Assembly (NCBI RefSeq): GCF_017872975.1
Contig: NZ_JAGGJP010000003.1
Span: 248,001-312,000 of the forward strand
Length of the DNA stretch: 64,000 nucleotides
Direction: 5' to 3'
DNA from: Rubellimicrobium aerolatum
GTDB lineage: Bacteria; Pseudomonadota; Alphaproteobacteria; Rhodobacterales; Rhodobacteraceae
Shown one piece after another: positions 1 to 8,923 of this stretch (positions within the stretch are counted from its first letter, which is position 1; each line of letters begins with the position of its first letter). A program made the translations under genes and the position numbers. The notes beneath the pieces were generated by a model, which was not told where the DNA came from, ran no database searches, and worked only from the letters and a program-made list of their open reading frames with translations.

Positions 1-53
1 ACACCGGCTACCACTGCACGGTGTCGGTCGTGGTCGGGCTGGCCGATGCCTAG
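1..53 (+). CDS. C-terminal tail of an unidentified upstream gene (partial)
   Basis: The frame is open from the left edge and stops at TAG 51-53. Only about 16 residues are visible (TGYHCTVSVVVGLADA), too few to name a family. The next gene starts inside this stop region (ATG at 46), an 8-base overlap that indicates co-transcription with the two cytochromes. The upstream protein is therefore a plausible redox partner, but that is inference. Confidence 0.5.
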   Translation, partial: TGYHCTVSVVVGLADA

Positions 54-474
54 GGCCCTGCTCCTGGGCCTCGTGGCCATGGCGGGATCTCCCGCCCTGG
101 CCGACGGCGCGTCGCTCTTCGCCGGGACCTGCGGGGCCTGCCATGGCGAGGCCGGGGTCGGCATCCCCGGCCTCGCGCCGCCGCTCCACAACGCCGAGCT
201 CTGGGCGGCCCTGGGCGAGAGGGCGCCCGCCTACATCGCCGGCGTGGTGGCGAACGGGCTCTCGGGCCGGCTGACGGTGGCGGGGCAGGACTACGTGGGC
301 CTCGTCATGCCGCCGCAGGCCCACCTGGGCGCGGAGGAGCTGGCCGAGATGGCGACCTATGTGCTGGCCGACCTGAACGGCACCGGGCAGGCGGTCACGC
401 CCGCCCAGATCGAGGCCGCGCGGGCCGAGCGCTCCAGCCACGCCGACCTCCGCGCGCTGCGGGAGGCCCGGTGA
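46..474 (+). CDS. Small periplasmic c-type cytochrome
   Basis: A 142-residue exported monohaem cytochrome c. Residues 1-19 form a Sec signal peptide ending in ALA. The haem motif CGACH lies at residues 29-33, and a Met in an LVMPPQ context near residue 87 is a plausible sixth ligand, as in class I cytochromes. The ATG overlaps the stop of the preceding gene, and the TGA overlaps the next start, so the three genes form one translationally coupled unit. It probably carries electrons for an enzyme encoded to the left of the window. The specific oxidase or dehydrogenase partner cannot be inferred from this sequence. Confidence 0.85.
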   Translation: MPRALLLGLVAMAGSPALADGASLFAGTCGACHGEAGVGIPGLAPPLHNAELWAALGERAPAYIAGVVANGLSGRLTVAGQDYVGLVMPPQAHLGAEELAEMATYVLADLNGTGQAVTPAQIEAARAERSSHADLRALREAR

Positions 475-944
475 TGCGGCGGCCGCGGTTCGCGACCCCC
501 CTCTCCGCCGTCGCGCTGGCGGCGGCCGTGGCCGGCGCGCAGGCCAGGGCGGAGGAGGGGGCTCCGCCCGAGCGCACGGCCGCCGCCAACTACATCCTGC
601 GCTGCGCCGGGTGCCACGGCCTGAGCGGCGAGGGCACGGTTGTCGGCGGCGTGCCGACCTTCCTCGGATCGGTCTCGGCCCTCGCCGCCGACGACCGGGG
701 ACGGACCTACATGGCGAACGTGCCCGGCGTGCTCTCGGCCAGCCTCGGCGACGCCGAGATCGCCGCCGTCTTCAACTACGTGCTGGAGCGATGGGGCGAC
801 GGGGGTCCGGTCCCCCCCTTCACCGCCGGCGAGGTGGCGGCGCGGCAGGCCGAGGCGGTCGGCGACATCGTGGCCTTCCGCCGCGACCTGGCGGAACGCC
901 TCCGCCACGCCGGCGTGACCCTCGCCGACTATCCCTGGCCCTGA
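474..944 (+). CDS. Second small periplasmic c-type cytochrome
   Basis: A 156-residue exported cytochrome. It has a basic N-terminus and Ala-rich signal (cleavage near residues 26-27), haem motif CAGCH at residues 44-48, and the usual cytochrome c helices with a candidate Met ligand in a YMANVPG context. ATG 474 overlaps the TGA of the first cytochrome (TGATG); a GTG three bases upstream would add one residue. The two cytochromes are only loosely similar, so this is not a recent tandem copy. They probably work as a relay or as two subunits of one periplasmic dehydrogenase system. Confidence 0.85.
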   Translation: MRRPRFATPLSAVALAAAVAGAQARAEEGAPPERTAAANYILRCAGCHGLSGEGTVVGGVPTFLGSVSALAADDRGRTYMANVPGVLSASLGDAEIAAVFNYVLERWGDGGPVPPFTAGEVAARQAEAVGDIVAFRRDLAERLRHAGVTLADYPWP

Positions 945-1261
945 TGGCCTCCGGTCGGGCGGCGGCAGGGGTTAACGCCGCGGTCACGAATCGCGCAACA
1001 CCACCGTTCGTTGCTGTCGGAGACCGTTAACCCCGCTCTGGCATCCTTCTCGCGACGCCCACGAATCGCGCCGCCCAGGAAAGGAGGACCGCCATGCCCA
1101 CCACCGCCCACGCCCACGCCGCCGACCATGCCGCCGACCATGCCGCCCCCAACCCGGCCTCCCGCCCCGAGGCCCCGGGCGGCCCGGCCCGGCCCGCCGA
1201 GGGCTTCGCCGTCCCGCGCCGCGACCCGGCGGACGCGCCCCCCCGCGAGGCCCGCGCCCCG
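945..1261. other. 317-bp intergenic region with repeats and an orphan strong start site
   Basis: An inverted repeat of 10 bases (GGGGTTAACG at 968-977, CGTTAACCCC at 1025-1034) and a 12-base direct repeat (CACGAATCGCGC at 985-996 and 1060-1071, each with a GANTC site) lie here. They precede a near-perfect Shine-Dalgarno (AAGGAGG 1081-1087) and an ATG at 1094. That ATG opens a His/Ala/Pro-rich frame that runs on, antisense, through the ABC genes, so a complete gene is unlikely. It may be the 5' end of a gene cut off when the transporter operon was joined here. Confidence 0.4.
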
Positions 1262-2245
1262 TCAGGCCGGGAAACGGTGCTCCGTGCCGTCCTGCGGGCT
1301 GGCCCAGACCTCCGAGCCGGGGGCGAGCGTGGTCTCGCCGGCGGCGCGGGCCACCAGATCGCCCAGTTGCGGCACGTCGAGGTGAATGATCGCGTCCGCC
1401 CCCAGCCTCTCGACATGGCGCACCCGGCCATGCCAGCGGCCCCGCTCGGGCGAGAGCAGGACGTGCTCGGGCCGGATCCCGTAGACGCGGGCGCCCATGG
1501 CCCGGGCCGCCTCGCCCTCGTAGAGGTTCATCCTCGGGCTCCCCAGGAAGCCCGCGACGAAGGGCGTCGCCGGATGGCGGTACAGGTCCATCGGCGCGCC
1601 GGTCTGCTCGATCCGCCCGCCGTTCAGCACGACGATCCGGTCGGCCATGGTCATGGCCTCCACCTGGTCGTGCGTCACGTAGATCATGGTGGCGTCGAGC
1701 CGCCCGTGCAGCTCGGCCAACTCCAGCCGCATCTCGGCGCGCAAGCTGGCGTCGAGGTTCGACAGGGGCTCGTCGAACAGGAACACCTTGGGGTCGCGCA
1801 CGATGGCCCGCCCGATCGCCACCCGCTGCCGCTGGCCGCCCGACAGCGCCTTGGGCTTGCGGTCGAGCAGGTGCGAGAGCTGGAGGATGTCGGCGGCGTG
1901 GCGGACCCTGTCCTCGATCTCGGCCTTGGGACGCTTGGCGAGGCTGAGGCCGAAGCCGATGTTCTGCGCCACCGTCATGTGCGGATAGAGCGCGTAGTTC
2001 TGGAACACCATGGCGATGCCGCGCCGCGACGGCTCGGCATCGGTCACGTCGCGCCCGCCGATCAGGACCTGCCCGTCCGTCACCTCCTCCAGCCCCGCGA
2101 TCATCCGCAGCAGCGTGGACTTCCCGCAGCCCGACGGGCCGACGAACACGCAGAAGTCGCCGGACGGCACGCGGAGGTCCACGCCCTTGATGACCTCGAC
2201 CGCGCCGAAGGACTTGCGGACGGCCCTGAGCTGCACTTCGGCCAT
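1262..2245 (-). CDS. Sugar ABC transporter ATPase (MalK/UgpC type)
   Basis: A 327-residue nucleotide-binding subunit energising the sugar importer. Walker [10 protein letters not shown] is at residues 36-44, the ABC signature LSGGQ at 134-138, Walker B with LFDEP near 155-159 and the H-loop His near 192. A C-terminal TOBE-like region of about 90 residues is shorter than in many MalK proteins (about 360 residues). It is the last gene of the five-gene rhamnosidase/transporter operon and starts 3 bases after the permease stop. It would act at the inner face of the cytoplasmic membrane with the two permeases. The substrate is inferred from the operon, not from this subunit. Confidence 0.95.
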   Translation of the reverse strand: MAEVQLRAVRKSFGAVEVIKGVDLRVPSGDFCVFVGPSGCGKSTLLRMIAGLEEVTDGQVLIGGRDVTDAEPSRRGIAMVFQNYALYPHMTVAQNIGFGLSLAKRPKAEIEDRVRHAADILQLSHLLDRKPKALSGGQRQRVAIGRAIVRDPKVFLFDEPLSNLDASLRAEMRLELAELHGRLDATMIYVTHDQVEAMTMADRIVVLNGGRIEQTGAPMDLYRHPATPFVAGFLGSPRMNLYEGEAARAMGARVYGIRPEHVLLSPERGRWHGRVRHVERLGADAIIHLDVPQLGDLVARAAGETTLAPGSEVWASPQDGTEHRFPA

Positions 2246-2248
2246 GTG

Positions 2249-3130
2249 TCACCCCTTGACGGCGCCCGCGGTCATGCCCGCGACGATCTGTCGGTTGAAG
2301 AAGACGAAGACGACCAGCGGCGGGATCGTCACCAGCAGCACGTTCATGAACAGGAGGTTCATCTGCGAGCTGAACTGGCTCTGGAAGTTGAAGAGCGTGA
2401 GCTGCACCGTCACGTTCTCGCGCCCCGGCAGGTAGTAGAGCGGGTTCGTGAAGTCGTTGAAGATGCCGATGGACTGCACGACGATGTTGGTGACGGTCAC
2501 CGGCCAGAGCAGCGGCAGCACGACCTTGAAGAAGACTTGCAACGGCTTCGCGCCGTCGATGATCGCCGCCTCGTCCAGCTCGCGCGGGATCGTGGCGATG
2601 AAGGCGCGGTAGAGAAGCACCGAGAAGGACAGGTTGTAGGCCACCTCGATCAGGATCATCCCGTGGATGGTCTTGAACAGGCCCAGCGCCTGCAGCACCC
2701 AGATCGTCGGCACCACGGCGGGCGGGATCATCAGCCCGGCGAGCACCGCCCCCATCACCACGCCGTTCACCCGCGACCGCCGCCGCTGGAGCACGTAGCC
2801 CACCATCGAGGCGAAGATCACCAGGAGCGTGACCGATCCCACCGTGATGATCGTGGAGTTCAGGTAGGCCAGCAGGAGCATGTAGTCGCGCTCCTGGACC
2901 ACCTCCACGAGGTTCTCCCAGGCCTGCCATTCGGTGGGCCAGGCGAAGTCGAGCCGGCTCGCCTCGCGACGGGTCTTCACCGCCTGGAGCGCGATGAACA
3001 GGAAGGGGATCACGAACACCACGAGGGCCGCCAGCAGGGCGAGGCCTCCCGTGAGGGCGGGCCGCCACCGGGCCCGGCGGCGCGGGCGGGCGGGCGGAGC
3101 CGTGGCGACGGATCGGGACAGGACGGTCAC
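2249..3130 (-). CDS. Sugar ABC transporter permease (MalG type)
   Basis: A 293-residue inner-membrane permease with about six transmembrane segments. The EAA loop (DEAAIIDGA, then the Pro-rich LPLLWPV) contacts the ATPase, and the N-terminus is Arg-rich and cytosolic. The start is GTG at 3130, overlapping the TGA of the preceding permease as GTGA. An earlier start would read antisense through that permease and is rejected. It pairs with the MalF-type permease to form the translocation channel. Confidence 0.93.
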   Translation of the reverse strand: MTVLSRSVATAPPARPRRRARWRPALTGGLALLAALVVFVIPFLFIALQAVKTRREASRLDFAWPTEWQAWENLVEVVQERDYMLLLAYLNSTIITVGSVTLLVIFASMVGYVLQRRRSRVNGVVMGAVLAGLMIPPAVVPTIWVLQALGLFKTIHGMILIEVAYNLSFSVLLYRAFIATIPRELDEAAIIDGAKPLQVFFKVVLPLLWPVTVTNIVVQSIGIFNDFTNPLYYLPGRENVTVQLTLFNFQSQFSSQMNLLFMNVLLVTIPPLVVFVFFNRQIVAGMTAGAVKG

Positions 3131-3999
3131 AGCTCCACCTCGCGTCGGTTGAACCACCAGGTCAGCGGCAGGACGATGCAGGCGATGAGCCCGAACAGGA
3201 TCACGTTCCCCGCCGTGGCGAGCCCATAGAAGCCCGCCTGATACTGCTTGTAGATCACGCTCGCGATCACGTCCGAGGAGAAGCCGGGCCCGCCCCCCGT
3301 CATGGCCCAGATCAGCTCGAAGTAGCGCAGGCCCGAGATCAGCGACAGCGTGACGACCGTGATGGTCGCGGGTCGGACCAGCGGCACCGTCACGCGCCGG
3401 AACTGCTGCCAGCGCGTCGCGCCGTCGATGCGCGCGGCCTCGTAGTAGTCCTGGGGGATCGACACGAGCCCCGCCATGAAGATCACCGTGGCGAGGCCCA
3501 CGCCCTTCCACACGTCCACCAGCGCCACCGACACCAGCGCCAGCGACGGATTGGTCAGCCAGTGCGGCCCATCGATGCCGATGCCTTCCAGCGCGACGTT
3601 GATGACGCCGCGCGTCGGGTGCATCATCGCCTCGAAGGCGAAGCCCACCCCGATGGTCGAGACGAGGACCGGAAAGAACACCAGCGTCCGCAGCGTCCCC
3701 CGGAACCAGATGCGCCCGGTCAGCAGCACGGCGAGGGCCAGCCCCAGCACGGTCTTGAGCCCGCTCGTCAGCGTCCCATAGATCAGCGTGTTCACCACGC
3801 CCTGCACGAGGAAGGGCTCGCGGAAGAACTGGCGGAAGTTGCCGAGCCCGATGAACTCGGCCTCGAACAGGTTCCAGCGGGTCAGGCTGAACCAGAACGA
3901 GGCCAGCGTCGGCACGATGAACAGCGCGCCGTAGACGACGGCCGCCGGCAGGAAGAACCAGGTCGGATAGGGCGAGCGGCGGGCGCGGCGTTCCGTCAT
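3127..3999 (-). CDS. Sugar ABC transporter permease (MalF/UgpA type)
   Basis: A 290-residue permease with six predicted transmembrane helices; the first begins at about residue 17 (FFLPAAVVYGALF). The conserved EAARIDGA loop, followed by VPLVRPAT, is the ATPase-contact EAA motif. It lacks the large extra periplasmic loop of enteric MalF and is the usual length for the CUT1 family. It lies 99 bases after the binding-protein stop and overlaps the next permease by four bases. Confidence 0.93.
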   Translation of the reverse strand: MTERRARRSPYPTWFFLPAAVVYGALFIVPTLASFWFSLTRWNLFEAEFIGLGNFRQFFREPFLVQGVVNTLIYGTLTSGLKTVLGLALAVLLTGRIWFRGTLRTLVFFPVLVSTIGVGFAFEAMMHPTRGVINVALEGIGIDGPHWLTNPSLALVSVALVDVWKGVGLATVIFMAGLVSIPQDYYEAARIDGATRWQQFRRVTVPLVRPATITVVTLSLISGLRYFELIWAMTGGGPGFSSDVIASVIYKQYQAGFYGLATAGNVILFGLIACIVLPLTWWFNRREVEL

Positions 4000-4065
4000 G
4001 GATGAGATCCCGCAAGGAGGCGAAAGGCCGGCCGAGGTCCTGCGGCCCCGGCGGCGGAAAGGACG

Positions 4066-4092
4066 GCGCGGCCCCGGCCCCCGGGACCGCGC
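4066..4092 (-). terminator. Stem-loop just after the binding-protein gene
   Basis: Read on the minus strand, a 12-base-pair stem (4066-4077 with 4081-4092, one G-U pair) closes a 3-base loop, starting 6 bases after the binding-protein stop. No T-run follows, so it is more likely a partial terminator or 3'-end stabiliser. Such hairpins commonly keep binding-protein mRNA more abundant than the downstream permease and ATPase messages. Confidence 0.5.
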
Positions 4093-4098
4093 GGGGGC

Positions 4099-5376
4099 TC
4101 ACCAGCCCTCCAGCCCGAGCTGCTGCGCCTGCTTCTGCACGTCCTGGTCATAGAGCGCCGCCGCTTCGGCCGCCGAGCGGATGCCCGAGCCGACCTCCAC
4201 GGTGATCTGCTCCAGCGCGGGACCCTTGATGGGGCTCAAGAACTCCAGCGCCGGCGCAGTGCGGCCCTCCTCGAAGTAGGGCAACATGTCCTGGACGAGG
4301 CGCGGCACGTCGGCCGGCAACTCGCAGCCCTCGATCAGAAGCGGCCCCGTGGCGCCGATGGTGTCGAGGATCACCTGGCAGGCGTCCTGGCTCGCCGCGA
4401 AGTTGGCGAAGTCCTTGGCAACCTCCGTGTTCTCCCCGCCCTTGGGCACGTAGATGCCATCCAGGTACCAGACGGTGAGACCGTTCGGCGCGCCCTCCGG
4501 CCCCGGCTGGGCGAAGAAGCCCACGTCATTGATTGACTCGGGATAGTTCTGCTGGATCCCGCCCAGGCCGAAGGTCAGCATCGGATAATGCGCGGCCTCG
4601 CCCTCGGCCACCATCCGCAGCCCGTCGTCGAAGGTCGCGGCGCCGAAGTCCTCGTTCCACCAGCCCTTCTCGAACCCTTCCTGCAGGTGCTCGAAGCCCC
4701 GCATCGCCGCGGGCGTGTCGGCGTATTTCGCCTCGTTCGCGGTGTAGCGATCCGCGAAGTCCGGCACCTCCGCCTGCACGTTGAAGTAGTCGGCCAGCAC
4801 GAAGAGCTGCGAGGTCCAGGTCTCGCCGTAGGTCTGCGCGACCGGGACGTATCCGGCCGCCTTGATCGCCTCGTTGTTGGCGGCGAACTGCTCCCAGGTG
4901 GTCGGGACCTCCAGCCCCAGTTCCTCGTAGATTGGCACGTTGTAGAAGATGCCCCCGCCCATGGCCGCCCGCGCCGGCACGCCGTAGACCCGTCCGTCCG
5001 TGCCGGTCACGACCTCCTTGAAGCCGTCCAGCACGCCCGCCATGTTGGGCAGGTCGTCCAGGGGCTCCAGCGTCTCGGTCGGGTTCAGCGCCTGGAACAG
5101 GGAGCCCGCATTGTAAAGGAACACGTCCGCCATCTCGCCTGTGGCGAGGCGCGTCTTGATGAGGTTGTCCCCTTCCGCGCCGCCCGGCCGCTGCTCGACC
5201 TCGATCGAGACCTCGGGATGCTGCTCCATGTAGGCGGCGGCCAGCGCCTCGGCGACGGCCACGGTGTCGGGGCTGTTGTCCACGAGGTAGATCAGCTCCA
5301 CCTCCTGCGCCCAGGCCCCTCCGGCCAAGGCCATCAGAGCGGCGGCCAGCGCGGCGCTCGGGATCGGTCTCGTCAT
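4099..5376 (-). CDS. Sugar ABC transporter substrate-binding protein
   Basis: A 425-residue periplasmic binding protein of the CUT1 (family 1 / SBP_bac_1) class. Residues 1-23 are a signal peptide ending GAWA, with no lipobox, so it should be soluble. Typical features are the early beta strand VELIYLVDN, the mid-region YGVPARAAMGGGIFYN and a C-terminal helical tail. The ATG at 5376 follows GGAGGAGACATC. It captures the substrate for the two permeases. Its position 50 bases after a rhamnosidase gene suggests a rhamnose-containing oligosaccharide or plant glycoside, which is an inference. Confidence 0.93.
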   Translation of the reverse strand: MTRPIPSAALAAALMALAGGAWAQEVELIYLVDNSPDTVAVAEALAAAYMEQHPEVSIEVEQRPGGAEGDNLIKTRLATGEMADVFLYNAGSLFQALNPTETLEPLDDLPNMAGVLDGFKEVVTGTDGRVYGVPARAAMGGGIFYNVPIYEELGLEVPTTWEQFAANNEAIKAAGYVPVAQTYGETWTSQLFVLADYFNVQAEVPDFADRYTANEAKYADTPAAMRGFEHLQEGFEKGWWNEDFGAATFDDGLRMVAEGEAAHYPMLTFGLGGIQQNYPESINDVGFFAQPGPEGAPNGLTVWYLDGIYVPKGGENTEVAKDFANFAASQDACQVILDTIGATGPLLIEGCELPADVPRLVQDMLPYFEEGRTAPALEFLSPIKGPALEQITVEVGSGIRSAAEAAALYDQDVQKQAQQLGLEGW

Positions 5377-5426
5377 GATGTCTCCTCCGTTGGTCTCGTG
5401 TCGCGCGGGTTGGCCCCGCTTCGCCG

Positions 5427-7754
5427 TCAGGAAATGGTGAACCCGATTTCGTGCGTGCCAGGGCCGAGCGTCAACGGCCCCGTCCGCGCCACGCCGCCCA
5501 GCGTCACCTGCCCACGCCCCCGGGGCTCGAACACTGCCTCGCAGCCCTCGGGCAGCGTCACACGGTAGGCCACGCGTCGGCCATCGAGCCGCCACTCCGC
5601 CGCGACCTCGCCCCGGGGGCTCTGGTGCCGCGCCGCCGCGTGGCCCAGCGCCGGGATCACCACGGGATCGAGCTCCAGCCGCGCGAAGCCCGGCCCGTCC
5701 TCGCTCCGCCGCAGGCCCGCCACCCCCTCGAAGAGCCACTGGCACACCGCGCCATAGGCGTAGTGGTTGTAGCTGTTCATGCCCGGGTTGAAGAGCGTCC
5801 CGTCCGGGGCGATGGCGTCCCACCGCTCCCAGATCGTCGTGGCCCCCATCCTCACCTGATAAAGCCAGCCCGGGATGCGCTCGTTGAGGAATACCTTCCC
5901 CGCGAGGTCGTGCATCCCGCACTTCGTGAGCGCCGGCAGCAGCGCGGGCGTGCCGATGAAGCCCGTTCCGATCCGGCCATCCGTCTCCTCCACCACCCGC
6001 CGGAAGTGCCGCGCGGCATCCTCGCGATGCGCCTCGGGCACGAGGTCGTGGAGGAGCGACAGGGCATAGGAGGTCTGGTCGCCGTAGGCGATCCGCCCCG
6101 CCGGCGTGATGAACTCCCGCGCGAAGGCCGCCTTGATCGCGCCGGCGCAGGCTGCCAGCCGCTCGGCCTCCGCCTCCTCGCCGAGCAGCCGGGCGATGCG
6201 GGCCACGAGGTCGGTCGAGATGAAATGATAGATCGTCGCCGCCGCGTCGTCGCCGATGGTGTTCGCGGCCTTCTGGTTGTCCTTCTGCCCCGGCTGCGCC
6301 TGCGGCTGGAGCCAGTCGCCGAAGGTGAAGCCCTTGCCCCCCCAGACCGGGTTCGGGGTGATGACCGGCCCGTCCGAGATCGACCACAGGTAGTCGAGCC
6401 ACTTCCGCATCGCGCCGAAGCACTCGCGCAGCACGTCGGCGTCGCCGTAATGCAGGTAAAGTTGCCATGGAATGATGACGATGGCGTCGCCCCAGCCGGT
6501 CGAGCCCGCCCAGTCGCCACGCCCTGGGACGGGATGCAGGCGCGTGGGGTCTGGCGAGAAGTGCGGGATGCCGCCGTCCGGCCTCTGGTCGGCCATCACG
6601 TCGCGCAGGTATTTCCGCAGGATCGCGTGGCTGTCCGCCAGCCAGCAGGCCGTGCCCGCGAAGACCTGCGCGTCCCCGGTCCAGCCCAGCCGCTCGTCGC
6701 GCTGCGGGCAGTCGGTCGGCACCTCGATGAAGTTCGCGCGCTGCGACCAGACGGTGTTCAGCACCAGCCGGTTCACCAGCGGATGCCCGCACTCGAAGGT
6801 TCCCGCCTGCTCGGGCACCGAGGAGATGGGCACGCTCTCGATGGCAGTGACGCGGGCGTTCCCCGTCACCGTCACCTTGGCGTAGCGATAGCCCATGAAG
6901 GTGAACATCGGCGCGTAGGTTTCCGGCCCGTCCCCCTTCAGCACGTAATCCACCGCCCCCCGCGCGCTGCGGTAGTTGGCGTTGTCCCATTGCCGATTCG
7001 GGCCAAGCTGCTCGGAATGCTCCACCAGCACCTGGGCCCCGGCCTCGCCCTCGACCGTGAAGCGGACGAAGCCGCCGACGTTCTGGCCGAAGTCGTGGAC
7101 GGTCGCGCCGCCGTCCTCCCAGCGGTCCACCGCGGCCAGCGCGGGAAGCTCCCGCACGGCCGGGGCCTCGTGCGGCACGAGGAGCCCCGTGTCGAAGGGC
7201 AGCGCCTCGACGCCGTGCGTCGCCTGCGGATCGACCCGGGCGTCCACGCTCTCGCCGTAGTAGATGCCGCTCCGGCGGATGGGCAGGAGGCCGCTGCGCC
7301 AAGTGTCGTCCGTCCTGAGGACCACCTCGCCCGCCGCCTCGATCTCGGCGATGGCGCCGATGCGGTCGCCCCAGCAGTTCAGGATCGGCCGTTCGTGCCC
7401 CCACATCATCTGCGACCGCCACCAGCCGTCGCCCAGCCAGATCTCCAGCCGGTTCGCGCCTGGCCGGAGGAGGTGCCCCACGGCATGGTCCTGGAAGGCG
7501 ATGCGGTCATCGTAGCAGGTCCAGCCCGGCGTCAGCAGGTCCGTGCCCACCCGCTCCCCGTTCAGGAACGCGCGGTAGAGCCCCTGCGCCGAGATCCGCA
7601 GCCGCCCCTCGGCGGGCACCGTGTCCAGCGTGAACTCCCCGGCCACGAAGGAGGCCGGCGTGCCGACTCCCCCATCCGACAGGGGCGCGATCATCGTGCC
7701 GATCCAGGCGCGGGCATCCGCTCGCGCCTGGGGCTGCGTCGCCGAGTCCTTCAT
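5427..7754 (-). CDS. Alpha-L-rhamnosidase, glycoside hydrolase family 78
   Basis: A 775-residue inverting glycosidase that releases terminal L-rhamnose. The N-terminal half has beta-sandwich domains (FLNGERVGTDLLTPGWT around residue 70). The (alpha/alpha)6 catalytic domain carries the family hallmark DCPQRDERLGWTGD near residues 347-360 and IWERWD near residue 640, followed by NSYNHYAYG. These supply the acidic catalytic residues known for GH78. A C-terminal beta domain ends the protein. ATG 7754 follows GGAGGAGGCACC. There is no signal peptide, so the enzyme should act in the cytosol on rhamnosides imported by the downstream transporter. It is the first gene of the operon and faces the LacI regulator. 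Confidence 0.94.
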   Translation of the reverse strand: MKDSATQPQARADARAWIGTMIAPLSDGGVGTPASFVAGEFTLDTVPAEGRLRISAQGLYRAFLNGERVGTDLLTPGWTCYDDRIAFQDHAVGHLLRPGANRLEIWLGDGWWRSQMMWGHERPILNCWGDRIGAIAEIEAAGEVVLRTDDTWRSGLLPIRRSGIYYGESVDARVDPQATHGVEALPFDTGLLVPHEAPAVRELPALAAVDRWEDGGATVHDFGQNVGGFVRFTVEGEAGAQVLVEHSEQLGPNRQWDNANYRSARGAVDYVLKGDGPETYAPMFTFMGYRYAKVTVTGNARVTAIESVPISSVPEQAGTFECGHPLVNRLVLNTVWSQRANFIEVPTDCPQRDERLGWTGDAQVFAGTACWLADSHAILRKYLRDVMADQRPDGGIPHFSPDPTRLHPVPGRGDWAGSTGWGDAIVIIPWQLYLHYGDADVLRECFGAMRKWLDYLWSISDGPVITPNPVWGGKGFTFGDWLQPQAQPGQKDNQKAANTIGDDAAATIYHFISTDLVARIARLLGEEAEAERLAACAGAIKAAFAREFITPAGRIAYGDQTSYALSLLHDLVPEAHREDAARHFRRVVEETDGRIGTGFIGTPALLPALTKCGMHDLAGKVFLNERIPGWLYQVRMGATTIWERWDAIAPDGTLFNPGMNSYNHYAYGAVCQWLFEGVAGLRRSEDGPGFARLELDPVVIPALGHAAARHQSPRGEVAAEWRLDGRRVAYRVTLPEGCEAVFEPRGRGQVTLGGVARTGPLTLGPGTHEIGFTIS

Positions 7755-7798
7755 GGTGCCTCCTCCCGCGCCGGACGCCCCCTCCCGGGATCCAGGCG

Positions 7799-7814
7799 CG
7801 TATACCGTTATACG
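7799..7814. promoter_or_regulatory. Putative LacI-family operator
   Basis: CGTATACCGTTATACG is a 16-base near-palindrome (one mismatched pair) with a central CG step, the usual form of a LacI/GalR operator. It lies 45 bases upstream of the rhamnosidase start and 90 bases upstream of the divergent regulator, so one site could control both directions. Its A/T-richness stands out in G+C-rich surroundings. The link to this regulator is inferred. Confidence 0.65.
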
Positions 7815-7903
7815 TGGATCGTTGCACAGGGCGGGCCCGGTTAGCAATGGAAATCGTTCTACGGTTCTGGCACGGTTGGCCACGATCACAGGAAGGAGGC
7901 AGG

Positions 7904-8923
7904 ATGTCGCCGAGGGACACGACCGAGGAGTCACGGCGCGCGACAATCCGGACCGTCGCCGAGGACGCCGGGGTTTCCGTGGCGGCCGTGTCCAAGGTGC
8001 TTCGCGACGCCTATGGCGTGAGCGACGCGCTCCGCGCCCGGGTGAACGCCTCCATCGCCAAGCTGGGCTACCGCCCGTCCAAGGCGGCGCAGGGCCTGCG
8101 CGGGCGCAGCACCACCGTCGGCGTGCTCCTCGTGGAGATTGCCAACCCCTTCCTGCCGGCGGTGATCGACGGCATCCAGGACACGCTCGCCCCTTCGCAC
8201 TTCCGCGCGATGATCGGCGTGGGCCGGGCGCAGACGCACCTGGAGACCGAGCTGATCGAGTCGATGATCGACCACGGCATGGCCGGGGTGATCCTCGTGG
8301 CCCCGCTCCTCCCCCGGGAGGTTGTGGCGCGCTACGCGCAGAAGATCCCGACCGTGCTGATCGCCTACCATGCGCCGGACGCCGCGCCGTTCGACACGGT
8401 CAACTCCGACGACCGCAGGGGCGGCGCGCTGGCCGCGCAAGCGTTGATCGACCGGGGTCACCGCGACATCGGCTTCCTGGCGCATCACGGCGCCGGGGGA
8501 CGCAAGCCCTCCGTCGTGCGCGAGCGCGAGGCCGGCTACGCCGAGGCGCTGACGCGGGCCGGGCTCGCGCCCCGGGTCTTCGACCTGACCGCCCCGCCCG
8601 AGGGGCGCCCGGCCGAGCTGGTGGCCTTCCTCGCCCGCCCCGACCGCCCGCGCGCCGTGGTCTGCTGGAGCGACCTCGACGGCCTTCCCCTCCGCGCCCT
8701 GGCGGCCCAGGCCGGGCTGCGCGTGCCCGGCGACCTCGCGCTCGTGGCTTATGACAACAGCCCGATGGCGGCTTCGCCCGCCTTCGATCTCGCCAGCATC
8801 GACCAGCACGGGCGCGAGCTCGGCCGGCAGGCGGCGGACGTGCTTCTCGCCCGCCTCGGCGGCCGGAGCGAGGCCCGGCACCTCCTGGTCGAGCCGCATC
8901 TGGTGGTCAGGTCCAGCATCTGA
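7904..8923 (+). CDS. LacI-family transcriptional regulator of the rhamnoside operon
   Basis: A 339-residue repressor. The N-terminal helix-turn-helix is typical (TIRTVAEDAGVSVAAVSKVL, residues 14-33) and is followed by the hinge helix region (YRPSKAAQGLRG). A periplasmic-binding-protein-like ligand domain fills the rest (TTVGVLLVEIANPF, YDNSPMAA, DQHGRELG). ATG 7904 is preceded by GGAAGGAGG; in-frame upstream codons would extend into the divergent promoter and are rejected. It is divergent from the GH78/ABC operon. It probably represses that operon until a rhamnose-type ligand binds, and the palindrome at 7799-7814 is its likely site. Confidence 0.92.
   Translation: MSPRDTTEESRRATIRTVAEDAGVSVAAVSKVLRDAYGVSDALRARVNASIAKLGYRPSKAAQGLRGRSTTVGVLLVEIANPFLPAVIDGIQDTLAPSHFRAMIGVGRAQTHLETELIESMIDHGMAGVILVAPLLPREVVARYAQKIPTVLIAYHAPDAAPFDTVNSDDRRGGALAAQALIDRGHRDIGFLAHHGAGGRKPSVVREREAGYAEALTRAGLAPRVFDLTAPPEGRPAELVAFLARPDRPRAVVCWSDLDGLPLRALAAQAGLRVPGDLALVAYDNSPMAASPAFDLASIDQHGRELGRQAADVLLARLGGRSEARHLLVEPHLVVRSSI

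Noticed and set aside
1094-3229. 711-codon plus-strand frame across the ABC genes
   Set aside because: It is antisense to three well-supported transporter genes; G+C-rich codon bias makes long empty frames on the opposite strand. Only its start site is noted.
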